A DNA stretch of 64,000 bases from Nectonema munidae (taxonomy: Eukaryota; Nematomorpha; Nectonematoida; Nectonematidae), in NCBI GenBank assembly GCA_030549495.1, contig JAUIRK010000121.1, forward strand, positions 806,001 through 870,000. Direction: 5' to 3'. Below, piece after piece: positions 54,337-64,000 of this stretch (the first letter of the stretch is position 1; each line of letters opens with the position of its first letter). The notes below the pieces were generated by a model. That model had not been told where the DNA came from. It ran no database searches and saw only the letters and a list, made by a program, of their open reading frames with translations. Position numbers and translations under genes: made by a program.

Positions 54337-54953
54337 AAAAAGGAAGAATAATTCTTATTATTATATTCGAGGAGGTTAATATTAAAATCACCAAGAATAA
54401 TTGATCTGTTATTATTGTGTTTGTTTTTCATCAAAAAAGTTTGAAAATTTTCAAAAAATTCATCCATATGATCGCTACCCAAAAGAGGCAATCGGTAAAT
54501 ATTGTGAAAAGATAAAATATTTGAAAAACCAGAAGTTATGCTAATGGAAAAAACTTCATAAAGATTTGACGAAAATTCACTATCCAAAATGTCAACTTTA
54601 TACTGTTCTTTAACGAAAAAGCATAAGCCTCCATGTTGTGAAATTCTCTTCGGTTGAGAAAAAAACATGTAACCAGGTATATTATATGTAATATCATCCA
54701 ACATCCAAGTTTCTTGCAAGGCTAAGACATCAATGTAAACATTGTTTCTTTTTAATTGTTTTAACATTAATTCAATATGATTGAATTTTGCTCGAATAGA
54801 TTGAACATTCATTGATAATATGTTAAAATTGAAAAAATCAGAAGATTTATCTTCATTTAGTTTTAAAATATCAGATTTATGTAAATGAACATCATAACTT
54901 TTATCATAATTATCAAAAAGCAAATCTGTTAAATCGAATGATTCGTCAACCAT
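54333..54953 (-). CDS. LINE endonuclease N-terminal part, 206 residues
   Basis: Starts MVDESFDLTDLLFDNYDKSY and includes FNILSMNVQSIRAKFNHIEL (first catalytic Asn), VLALQETWM (Glu), GGLCFFVKEQ and RSIILGDFNIN (Asp-Asn), the EEP fold of LINE endonucleases. The frame is lost at a short T run near 54336 and continues in the next frame. No separate upstream ORF1 is seen before the MULE sequence resumes, so the element is either ORF1-less or 5'-truncated. Confidence 0.88.
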   Translation of the reverse strand: MVDESFDLTDLLFDNYDKSYDVHLHKSDILKLNEDKSSDFFNFNILSMNVQSIRAKFNHIELMLKQLKRNNVYIDVLALQETWMLDDITYNIPGYMFFSQPKRISQHGGLCFFVKEQYKVDILDSEFSSNLYEVFSISITSGFSNILSFHNIYRLPLLGSDHMDEFFENFQTFLMKNKHNNNRSIILGDFNINLLEYNNKNYSSFF

Positions 54954-55234
54954 TAGAAAGTAATATATCCAATTAATTCATTTTTTTTATCAACAAATTA
55001 TCGTATATTTTTTTCTTAAGAAAAAAATGCTAGAATATCTTAGTTTATTAAATCAAAAACATAATAAACTTACAATTAAAAAATCAGAAAATTTTATTAA
55101 AATAATATAACATTCAATTAATCTTCAATGTAACTGAACAAAGCAAAGTCTAAACTATCTTTTTTGATAATGGGTTCATCCTAAAAAATTACAGAATAAT
55201 TTAGATAAAAATTATGAATATATTGAAATATACC

Positions 55235-56221
55235 AAAATTCAAAATTTCATTTTCTTAAGGTGTCTTTTTTGGCCAGGCTTCAGAGCTATCTTTTCAACA
55301 TTTTTTGCTATCAACAATTGGTTTTGAGATGTTGTGTATTTAGCTTTTATTTAGTTTTCCAATCGTTAATGAAATCCTTGTATTTCTTTTCTTTCTTCAT
55401 TCGATAATTTTATCCACTGCATGTAGTTTACTCGATATTTAATTCCATCGCCTACTAAATTATATTCTCCTTGTCCATGCAATGCGGACTTTATTTGGTT
55501 TTCTTGAAAAAGTGTTTGATCATATAACTTGCGGGTGAGTTGAAACATTTTGTTAGGTTTCCAATCCACTAAATTTTTGATTATATGATTTAACGATTCT
55601 GAATGGTTATTTTTTCAGTTTATCTGTAAATGGGAATTTTTTAAGCATGGTTCCACAACATGTTTTTTAATAATTGGAAAATATTTATTTAGGAAATTTA
55701 AATTTTGATTTGTATTCTGGTAAAAGTTTTCAATTATTAATTTTACCTTTTCATCAAACTCACTTAATGAATTGGAAGATGTTAGGCCGTTGGTACTAAA
55801 TATTTTATTAATAAAAGAGTTTATTTCTTTTTCTTTTAGCCTCAGTTTTTGTCTTAATGTTCTTTTATATCTTGAAGATGTCTCACACAAAACAACATAT
55901 TTACATTAGGAAAATGACATCTTATAGATTTAACGATAGCAAGTTCCTGATCAGATCCTATGTAAAGTTGTTCCTGTTGAAACTTGCTTTTCAAATTATG
56001 GTTAAGTACTAAAGATAAGTGTGAGAAAAAAACCGAAAATGTATTGAAGCTTGAATCAAAATGTAAAAAAACAGGTGCCATCAAAATAGGTGCTCTTTTA
56101 GTTGAGCGTTTGAACAAATTTCTGTCTTGATACACTGTGCAAGTCACATAGCAAGATCCTAAATTGAATGTTTTATCAATACCTAAAACACAACTCTTTG
56201 AATAATAAATACAATTAATCT
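55235..56221 (-). pseudogene. MULE transposase (DDE) of the bounded element
   Basis: From 56221 the frame reads CVLGIDKTFNLGSCYVTCTV (first catalytic Asp region), MAPVFLHFDSSFNTFSVFFS, YIGSDQELAIVKSIRCHFPN (second Asp) and MLFCVRHLQDIKEH, as in animal MULE transposases. It continues through 55890-55615 and 55569-55366 (DWKPNKMFQLTRKLYDQTL...), ending ALKPGQKRHLKKMKF near 55235. At least two frame changes occur. The N-terminal DNA-binding part is missing: the DDE core abuts the terminal repeat directly, which fits an internal deletion. Confidence 0.85.
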
Positions 56222-56237
56222 TTATAAAAAATATAAA

Positions 56238-56729
56238 GCTTTAAGTCAGCTTTATAGATTTTTGAAGATATTTCATTTCTTGGTTGGTATCTACAATTTT
56301 TAATCATCATATACAGAGCAAATAGTATTTATGATTTATCAAAAAAATTACTTTTTATTGTTTTATACAGATCTTAAATGTCTCAATCTTTTATAGTATA
56401 ATATAATTTAATACAATTAATAGATATAATTTAAACAAAAAAAATATTAAGCTTACTAAATCTTTAAAACAATTATTTAAATCTATTGGATCTTTAAAAT
56501 TTAAATTGTCGATTGAATGGATAATTAGTTTGTTCGAGAATAAAGAAAAATAATTCAAAAAATTTGTTAATATCAAATAAAAATTAAGAAACTACTCAAA
56601 AATATTTTAAAACTTGAAAAAAAACTTTATGCACTTTTTTTCATTTATTATTGAAAATTTTATTTTTTTCCATGAAGAAAATAAAGGTGGGCATTAGTGG
56701 GCACATGTGGGCATTTTTTCTCAACACCC
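56238..56729 (-). repeat. MULE right terminal inverted repeat
   Basis: Reverse complement of the left arm, with the same outermost GGGTGTTGAG and 9-bp flanking duplicate. Slightly longer owing to small indels in A/T runs. Confidence 0.93.
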
Positions 56730-56738
56730 ATTAAAAAG

Positions 56739-58540
56739 ACTTTTTAGAACATCGTTTTTCGGATTGCTTAAATTGAATTTCAACAATAACTAATAATTAT
56801 AAAAAAAAATTCTGAATATGTTACATAAATATGCTCAAGATGTTGAAAATGGTTCTCCTAATACACTCATTGAAGAAAAAGAGATAATTAATGAAATAAA
56901 AAATATCTCATTTTTGTCATGAATACGTTGAAGAAAATTCTAGAAATTATGTTGGTTAGTTTTTTAACATTCACTTATAACGCTCTATGCTTGCATTATC
57001 CTTGAAGATTTTTAACCATAGTTATTTTTGATTATAATTTTAAGAGTCGGTATCCTTGGGGATCAAAACCCTGAACTTCTCTAATGAGTTTATTATCACA
57101 AAGCATGAAAGATCTTTAAAAGCATTTGTGCATTAAAGAAAAACTCTTTATTTATATTCACTTAGTTATTTCACTTTGTTCATTTATGTCTTTATTTGAA
57201 TTGTAGTGTATGGGAATAATTATTTTCAACTTTTTTTCTTCTCCTTAAATCACTGTTATTGCTAAAATATGTAGCTAAAAATTAATGCTAAATATTTTTT
57301 TCTTTGCACAAAGCTAGTTTTATGAAACCGTAAACATATTGCGAAATAATGATCCACAATTTTCATATGAATATATAATGAATAAACTTTATTTTTTTTT
57401 TGTTTTACTTTATCTGGATAAAAAAAGTATTTTGATCTGATACATATAACATTTTGCTGAAAAATTTATATTATTATCGCGTTAAATTATTTTTGAAAAT
57501 AAAGTTAATGAAATAACCAAAAGATTAGGACAACATAAAATCTAGTAGTTCAATCTAGGTTTTAAAGTTCAATTTCTTCTAAATTTAATGAAGAACTTCT
57601 GAAATTGAAAAAATAAATTTAATATATATCGCTCCCCAGATTAGGTTTTTACAAAAATCAACTAATTTTTTTTAACTTTGTCAATTTCAAATCTGATTTT
57701 CATTTTGATGTTTTTGTATGCCAAGTCCAAACTCTATCCTTAAGGTTCATTCTCACTTTTCCCACATATAAATAGCTTAGCAAATTGTTCGTAGGTCTAT
57801 TGTTTATTAAATACATCAACAATATCTTCATTTTTTATTCGAAAATTCAGTATTGTTAACTACAAGGAGATAATAAAAAAATCAAGCAATAGTATATAAT
57901 GGTTTTAGGAGACTACTGAATATCTTTTTTAAAAAATTGATGCAATTTAAAGTCCTACTTCCATGCAAAATTAACAAATTTGGCATTCCCTTTGACTTTA
58001 GTAATTCCTATTAAATTCCATGTAAAGTAGGAATTCGTCTGCGTTCCCTTTGGGAACATTGGTCGTAAATGGGTTAAAATATATACTGATAATATATGAA
58101 ATTTTATAGAACTTGAGCTAATGTCAGTTCAAAATTTAGTCACGCGGAAGCCGTTTATATATACACATCAGAATACATAGATATACCACCTTTTTAAATG
58201 TAGGATTTTCTCTAAATTAAAAAATATATCATTTGAATCATGTATTATCAAAAAGCTGTATAATAGAGATGGTCAACATAGTTTGAATTTATAAAATTTC
58301 CCTTGATCTATTCGCAGAAATATATTTTTAATGCAAAGTTTTGTTAAAAAATAGACGAGTAAATAATTAATTTAAGTTTTATATTAAAAACTGTCTTTTT
58401 TACATGGTATTTTCTGAGGCTAGAAGCGGTAGGGAAGGGTCAGCTTCACATGTGTTCCAAATGGGTAGCAGATAACATTTAAAAATTTTACGTTACGTAG
58501 TACTTGTATGTCCACAACTAAAAATCTGATTATTAAGTAA
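56739..58540. other. Unassigned DNA to the right of the MULE
   Basis: AT-rich with no ORF of note and no terminal repeats recognised. Confidence 0.4.
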
Positions 58541-58767
58541 TTTAAATAGATATCAAGAGAAAGCTAATCTGTTTCACAAAATCATTAAAAATTAATAAAA
58601 ATATTAATCTTTCAAAAATTTTCTGACATTCTAAATCTTCCAAATAGGAGCAAATACGATTTGAATGAAGCACAACTTTTTGAATACGTGTTATGATTTG
58701 CAAAAATTTGTCATTTTTGTTTCTAAATTTGTAAAATATTGACACAAATTAAGAAGAGTGTATAGTT

Positions 58768-59105
58768 TTAATACCTTTTCACTTTTCTTTTGCCTGGTTT
58801 AATAGCTAAACTAGTTCTTTTCTTCATCATAAGGTTTGCATCTGCAGAAATGACATTATGTTTGAAAAAATTGCGTTTATCATCGTTTAAAGAAATGAAT
58901 AAATGTTCTTTTGCATTTTCATCCATTTGTTCATACTCTAGATTTAATTTCTTAAGCTTTAATTTTTCAGAAATTTTAAAATTACTACTATTATGGATGG
59001 CACATTTAATTATTGTCTCTTCGTATAACACCTGATCATATAACCCTGAAATAAAAACGATAACTTTTTTTGGTTTCCAATCTTGGTTTTGTTTTGGCAC
59101 ATTAT
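58768..59105 (-). pseudogene. MULE transposase C-terminal fragment, third copy
   Basis: This 110-residue frame reads NQDWKPKKVIVFISGLYDQV then LYEETIIKCAIHN, colinear with DWKPNKMFQLTRKLYDQT then LFQENQIKSALHG in the element at 55.4 kb. It ends LAIKPGKRKVKRY like ALKPGQKRHLKK. It is cut off upstream close to the LINE tail at 59205, suggesting a truncated copy. Confidence 0.75.
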
Positions 59106-59204
59106 TAAAAATTTATTTTGTCCAATTATGAGAAATATAGGAAAAGGATTTACAAGTATTGAAATGATATTTTTCAAGAAGAACAAAAATTTTTTTTAAT
59201 ATTC

Positions 59205-59860
59205 ATTGCTTACTAAACTGTATTATAACTCTATATAAAACACTTATTAGACCGATTTTAGAGTATGGAAACGTCATTGCTTATCTTTTTTATTTCTGTG
59301 ATGCTGCAAACATTGAAAGAGTCGAAAGAACGATCACTAAAAAGATTCTTGGAATGAAACATCTGAAATATAAGGAAAGATTAAAAAGGTTTTTATTTGC
59401 TCTCGATGATGGACAGATTCAAAGGAAATGATATGGTTACTGTATTCAATATTGCAAATGGTAATTTAGGAACAATTTCACAAGTTTTACCAGAATTCTC
59501 CGAAAGATTGCAAAGATTTCACTCTTACAAGTTTAGAAAGTGTCATTGCAAAAAGTCATTTTTGAAAAGATTTTTTCACAACATATGATAAATGATTGAA
59601 ATTCTTTGCTGATTTCATTGTAAATTCTCCGTCTTTAAATATTTTCAAGAACAGATATTTTCAAGAAAGGTTTGATCACGGTTAAATTTTTTTTCTTTTC
59701 TATAAAAAATGATTCGAATATTTTTATAGGCTTTTTTGGCTCCTTTTTCGCTAATAAAATTATGTTATCCTATGTTAATATGTGTGGCCTGGCAAGATAA
59801 TGGGGACAGAAAATTATATAAAAATACTCTATTGCCAGCCCTCGTTCATACTTAAATATC
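59205..59860 (+). pseudogene. LINE 3' end fragment (CR1/L2-like RT C-terminus)
   Basis: LYKTLIRPILEYGNVIAYLF, NIERVERTITKKILGMKHLK and YKERLK match the post-catalytic region of CR1/L2-type RTs (LYKTLVRPILEYGN..., IERVQRR..K.I.GLK.LSYEERL). Further on come VFNIANGNL and RKCHCKKSFLKRFFHN, then worn NDWNSL and SLNIFKNRYF. It is 5'-truncated and interrupted by stops. It differs from the LINE at 52-55 kb. Confidence 0.75.
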
Positions 59861-59901
59861 GGTGTATCTTTTTATTTTTAATTTCAATTTTTTATTTGTA
59901 A

Positions 59902-60050
59902 ATAAGGTAAAGGTACCCCGAGGTGTTTTCATCGAGAAGGCACAATTGTGCCGCTTGTATCGAACTATGAGGAAAGCAGACTTGAAGCGGAATCGAACCC
60001 AATACCTTGAGTTATCGAATCCAGCATCTAACCAACCCTACTCACGCCCC
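59902..60050 (-). repeat. tRNA-derived SINE, copy 6
   Basis: Reverse complement has B box GGGTTCGATTCC (60000-59989), GATACAAGCGGCACAATTGT and TTCTCGATGAAAACACC, and a GGTACCTTTACCTTATT tail. Close match to copy 2 at 21542. Confidence 0.85.
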
Positions 60051-60059
60051 TTGTAAGGA

Positions 60060-61490
60060 TCATATTTGTGTGTATTTGGGTAAAAAGTCGTACCGCTATT
60101 GAAATAATTTTTTGAAAATATTCTAATAGTAAATTTACTTGAAAGAGCATCAGTACCTCCTGTTTCGGAAGCTAGGAAGAAAGTTTTGAAGCTAGTTTTT
60201 ATAAAACCCTATTTTCTAAAATTCGTAATAGAAATTTAATGCAGTTGGAGATAGGATAATTTAAAAAATATATATAATACTTGTTTATTATATTTTATAT
60301 CGGTTAAAAAAATTACTTGTTTTTATGATCTTTTTGATAATTCATTTATTTTCGTCATCTTAAACTTAAAATTTAAGAGTTTATGACAGCCTTCAATACA
60401 ATGTTTTATATAGAAAGCATATGCACGAGGTTGGACACTAACTGAAGGCTTCTCATATTAGGATCCCAGTACTCTGATTTTTTATTCATAAATTGATGCA
60501 AACTATGAAAAATCTTCCTACTGAGTGCAAATTTTTAAGTTTTCATTTTATCTATTATTGCTATAAACAGATAAGCTCGATATCAACATATATATTGGTT
60601 TCATTTAGATTCATGTATATTCTTCTTTATTGGCTTATAATATTCTTTACTTTAATATTCAATTTTTTGGGCTTATTGCTCTTCCTCAAATAGAATAAGT
60701 TAGACCATTTAATAATATCTTTTCATGAATTATCTAATATATAAAGAAGTCAATTTCTACATGATATAAAGGACTTTTTATAATTTTTTAATAAATATTA
60801 CTTTATTTTCCATGACAGTTGATAAAAATGACCCTTACCTGAGAACAAATTTTTTTGATTTTGCTGTTAGAAGTTTTTTATATGAAATTAAAGTAGACAT
60901 AAATAATAATAATTGTCCGAAAAATTTCATGAAATATTTTTAAATTTTTCAGGTTTGTCCTTAAAAATCTGAATTTTAACAATTTCAATTAAATTTTACT
61001 CAAAAAAAGGATATAGAATAGGTTATATTTTATTGTTATTCATTAATTGTTAAAAAATACTGAGTTTTGGTGTATTTTTTTTAATTTTAAACTTTTCGCG
61101 TTAAAAATCTGTATAATCTGAAAGTCTTTAATTGTTCTATTTGGCAATTTCAATTCCTTAAAATAATATAATTAATCAAGAATGTTGTACAATACCATCC
61201 TTTCAAAACTGTTTTAGACTCCTCTTAGTTCAACCTTGGGGTTTCGGGATGATTTTTTCATATTCATAAATAATATTTATTTTCTTTACTTTTTTCTTAA
61301 TTTTATTAAGGAATCCAAGCAAATATTGTACATAGTAAGAATTATGGAACATTTTTCACACATTGTTTGGAATGCAACAGATATTTCCATTTTTCTTGTC
61401 TGAAACTAAACTTTCTTGATTTCGATTTTTCAAACATTAGTCATTTAACTCTAATAAAGGAAGCTTCTATTTTAGTCAATTTTTAGCTCT
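60060..61490. other. Unassigned AT-rich DNA
   Basis: One 66-residue hydrophobic chance frame at 60493-60693; nothing recognisable. Confidence 0.35.
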
Positions 61491-61539
61491 AATGGCAAGT
61501 TTCAAAGACCTTTTAATTAATGAAATATATTTTTTTAAA

Positions 61540-63235
61540 GAAAATCTTTTCCTGCGGGATGAACTAACACCGATAATAAAGAAGTATACATCGATCACTG
61601 ATTATCGCAATTTAAAATTGACGTAATAAATCAAAAACTATATCTATATGATTTAATTCCTTTAAGAACAAGTTCTGATGGAAATTGCTTATTTAATTCT
61701 TTATCCATTTTGATTAGTGGGAATATGTGCCTTGTTATAGAATTCAGAGTAAAAACAGCTATAGAAATCAATCTTCAAAGTTTTCTATAGGGATTTTATA
61801 CATAAAACTGATTTATGAAAATTTGTCCGACATTAGAAGAATGTGTATAAACGGCTCTAATTATAAGTGTTTGAGTATTTTAAATACAACATTCTTTCCT
61901 ACAAAGGGTGACTACCCAAATTACAAGTTTACTATTTTATAGTCCTCTTCTTTTATTAAGAACTGTGAGTTTTGGTATCCCAATCACTTTGTACCTTTGA
62001 TTTCAAATTTATTTAATAATTATTCTTAAATAAAATTAGAATATGATGAATTGAAATTAATGAATATATTTGAAAATTATCAAGATGACCATAAGAGACA
62101 TTATTTCAAAAAACAGAATATACAAGTTTATGGATTTTTCAGAAATTTTTCATTTTTTAACAATATAGATGTTGTGTATGATACAGTATCCGATGGTAGA
62201 AAATTTAATACTCAGAAAGACCTTGTCAAACAAAATTTTTTTCCGATATGACTCAGGAGCTTGGCTAAATAGGTCATCTTTCATTCATTTCATTTCATTG
62301 AACCTGAAGAAAGTAAAAATGTTATTATCATTAAAAATTCCCAAGGTATATTTGGTAAAAATAACTTTAAGCTCAATGAACAGCCAACTCAAGAAAAAAT
62401 AATTATCAGTAGATATAGTAAATTGAAAATATTCCCCAGTTTTAAGCACCGTGTCACCTACTTTAAAAACTTTGCAAGAAAAAGATGCTTTGAAAAATAA
62501 TTTTTGTTTGAATATTTGGGTGATTATCCTGAAAATGTGCAAAGTGCGCATTTAAATTCGAAATTAATCACCGAAATTATATAAGAACATCTGAAAATAG
62601 GAAAGAATATATATGCAAACAAATTAAAGCTAACCGTAAGCTTATAAATATTTTTATGAATGCCTTAAAAAATGAAGAACATATTCCTCGAGAGAGCAGA
62701 TATATATATATAATTTGAAACAGAAAGTAAAAAAAATCAAGTCACTGGGAAAACAATTCGAATAGCTGATGAAGTTCAAATATTGCTAAATCTATCTACA
62801 AATACAAAGTCCAACAATGATTTGTTATACGAAAAACCAAATTAAGCATTTAAAAGGTTGTATTCTTGATACAAATTCTCCAGTTAATATTTTGTGCGGA
62901 ACCTTTAATCTTGGGAAATGTTTGTTACATGTACTGTTTTCCAAGAAAACTATATAGTTAGAAAATCTCACGGTACCTATCCAATTTTTCTAGGGCCGAT
63001 TCTTTTACACTTCTGTCTCTTTTCCTACATATTCATATTTTTTCTCATCTTGCTGTCCTTTAATATATCAGCTCAATTATGCTAAGATTAATTTTGGTAC
63101 GGATCAATAAGCAGCATTATTGAAAGCTATAAAGTTTAACCTTCCAAAATATTTATTTTTGCGTTAAAGATAATGTAAAAAAACAATTAAGATGTAAATG
63201 TCGCAAGAAGGAAAAAGAAATTAATCAACTCAGTA
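61540..63235 (+). pseudogene. OTU protease-MULE transposase fusion, second copy, decayed
   Basis: On one strand, in order. (a) OTU domain: LRTSSDGNCLFNSLSILIS at ~61663-61720, RVKTAIEINLQSF, then WYPNHFVPLISNLF at ~61973-62015, giving the Asp/Cys and His parts of the catalytic triad. (b) A middle region: 62051-62215 (NIFENYQDDHKRHYFKKQNI...), FIEPEESKNVIIIKNSQGIF, KLNEQPTQEKIIISRYSKLK and NKLKANRKLINIFMNALKNE. (c) MULE DDE core: GTFNLGK at ~62900, TVFQEN, IFLGPILLHF, FGTDQ then AALLKAIKFNLPKYLF at ~63090-63160, colinear with the transposase at 56.2-55.9 kb. Many stops and shifts make it inactive. Its ends were not found. Confidence 0.7.
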
Positions 63236-63264
63236 ATCTAATTTTTGGTGAAGGCGGTCTTACA

Positions 63265-64000
63265 TCATCAACATAACCCTATCAGTGACAGGGGTGGCTA
63301 TTTTAGCTCCCCCATCAACTAAAATTTCTCTTGTACCAAATTGGCTACATCTTTTCCTACCATACTTCGTGACATTTCCTAAAATTGACAGCTGCATCTT
63401 TTGATACCATTTTCATAGCAGTTGAATAACCTTTTCATGCCTAAATGTCAATCAAAATCAAAAGTTAAACTTTTTCAGCAAAATTCTAACAGTATCTCTT
63501 GTTGAGCTTATAACTTTGGTTCTATATTATATACTCGTTTGAAAATTTATAAATATATACAGTTTTGAACACATATTATAGTTTAAATTTTTTCAAAATC
63601 ATGGTTACTTTTTGGGAAATGTCAATCAAAATTTTGCTTGATGAGAAATATATCTAATAAAATATATTTTTTATATCAAACCGGGCATGCTGATTTCATT
63701 TTTGGAATTTAGAAATTGAAAATACCTATAAGTGTGTAACAAACTTGCGGTTTACTTCTAAAATCTGTCTCTGAAAACATTCATTCAAATTTTACATGGA
63801 ATATACACATTATTATAACAAATCAACAATCGCAATTTCATTTATAAATTCTTTTTGCATTTAGAATTTGAAAATGCTAATCAATGTGAAACAAATTTGC
63901 GGTTTATTTTTAAAATCTGTCTCCGAGAACATTAATTAAAATATTACATGAAATATACACATTTTCATATCAAATCAACAATGCCAATTTCATTTATGGA
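63265..64000 (+). repeat. Dispersed element with ~150-bp tandem repeats, copy 2 (runs off edge)
   Basis: The same leader as at 11118 (ACCCTATCAG, TGTACCAAATTGGCT, TTTTCAGCAAAATTCT) is followed by units with landmarks at about 63688, 63829 and 63981. The period is 141-152 bp. The phrase TTTGCGGTTTA recurs. The array continues beyond the window. Confidence 0.75.

Larger units (their letters stand above)
51743..55030 (-). mobile_element. Nearly intact non-LTR retrotransposon (LINE) nested in the MULE
   Basis: A single minus-strand coding region from 54953 to 52013 (about 980 residues) has an apurinic-type endonuclease (ALQETWM at ~54715, LGDFNINL, SDHIPIF) and reverse transcriptase. RT blocks are NYRPISL, GFRKNSSTTFAH, ALFLDLSKAFDSVSHEKLL, GVPQGSVLGP and FADD. 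The frame is broken only twice, near 54336 and near 53340, both at T/A homopolymers. The 3' end is a (TTC)n run (GAA repeat at 51745-51774 on the plus strand) instead of poly(A). Motifs suggest the jockey/CR1 group. The 5' limit (about 54960-55160) and the target duplication were not settled. Confidence 0.9.
50069..56729. mobile_element. Mutator-like (MULE) transposon with OTU fragment, nested LINE
   Basis: Long inverted repeats (50069-50546 and 56238-56729, about 480-490 bp, starting GGGTGTTGAGAAAAAATGCC) are flanked by the perfect 9-bp duplication ATTAAAAAG (50060-50068 and 56730-56738). Nine-bp duplications with long TIRs are the Mutator hallmark. Inside are a plus-strand OTU-protease-like frame at the left, a minus-strand MULE transposase at the right, and a LINE of about 3.3 kb in between. 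Without the LINE the element is about 3.4 kb, shorter than needed for the full OTU-plus-transposase protein suggested by the copy at 61500, so it is internally deleted. Confidence 0.93.

Noticed and set aside
60493-60693. Hydrophobic 66-residue frame as a membrane protein
   Set aside because: AT-rich DNA yields Phe/Leu/Ile-rich chance frames; no start context or homologue.

Overview
The window looks like a metazoan, probably invertebrate, nuclear genome. It is strongly AT-rich, has short exons in long introns with GT-AG junctions, and is packed with DNA transposons, LINEs and a tRNA-derived SINE. An AT-rich copepod-like or other invertebrate genome would fit, but nothing here fixes the species. 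No bacterial operons, CRISPR arrays, rRNAs or functional tRNA genes are seen.

Two host genes can be assembled by hand, both on the minus strand. (1) A myotubularin-related gene of the MTMR10/MTMR12 type: four exons between 15717 and 1730 encode the N-terminal 381 residues, all four exon phases fit, and the gene runs off the left edge. (2) A complete-looking seven-finger C2H2 gene of the ZNF143/ZNF76 (Staf) type: four exons between 46080 and 30499 encode 313 residues, with a phase-perfect frame, a stop codon and a polyadenylation signal.

Layout: 1-15.7 kb is the MTMR gene with intronic pogo/Tigger remnants, a hAT-related repeat carrying a SINE, a ~150-bp tandem array and an unidentified small ORF. 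15.7-30.5 kb lies between the genes and holds two decayed piggyBac transposons (one split by a hAT element with an 8-bp target duplication), a foldback element, a piggyBac-type MITE, SINEs, a broken Ty3/gypsy fossil and a decayed hAT transposase gene. 30.5-46.1 kb is the ZNF143-like gene, whose introns hold a third piggyBac, a large decayed hAT, a second hAT inserted in it with exact 8-bp duplications, several MITEs and a 5'-truncated LINE. 46.1-50.0 kb is mostly unassigned repeat-rich DNA. 50.06-56.74 kb is a Mutator-like (MULE) transposon with ~480-bp inverted repeats and a perfect 9-bp target duplication, split by a nearly intact LINE. 56.7-64 kb holds a second and a third copy of the same MULE family, a LINE tail, a SINE and the start of another ~150-bp tandem array.

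The most unusual system is the MULE family. One copy keeps, on a single strand, an OTU-type cysteine protease domain followed by the MULE DDE transposase, and the bounded copy carries an OTU fragment at one end and the transposase at the other. This points to a transposon family that pairs a deubiquitinase-like protease with its transposase.
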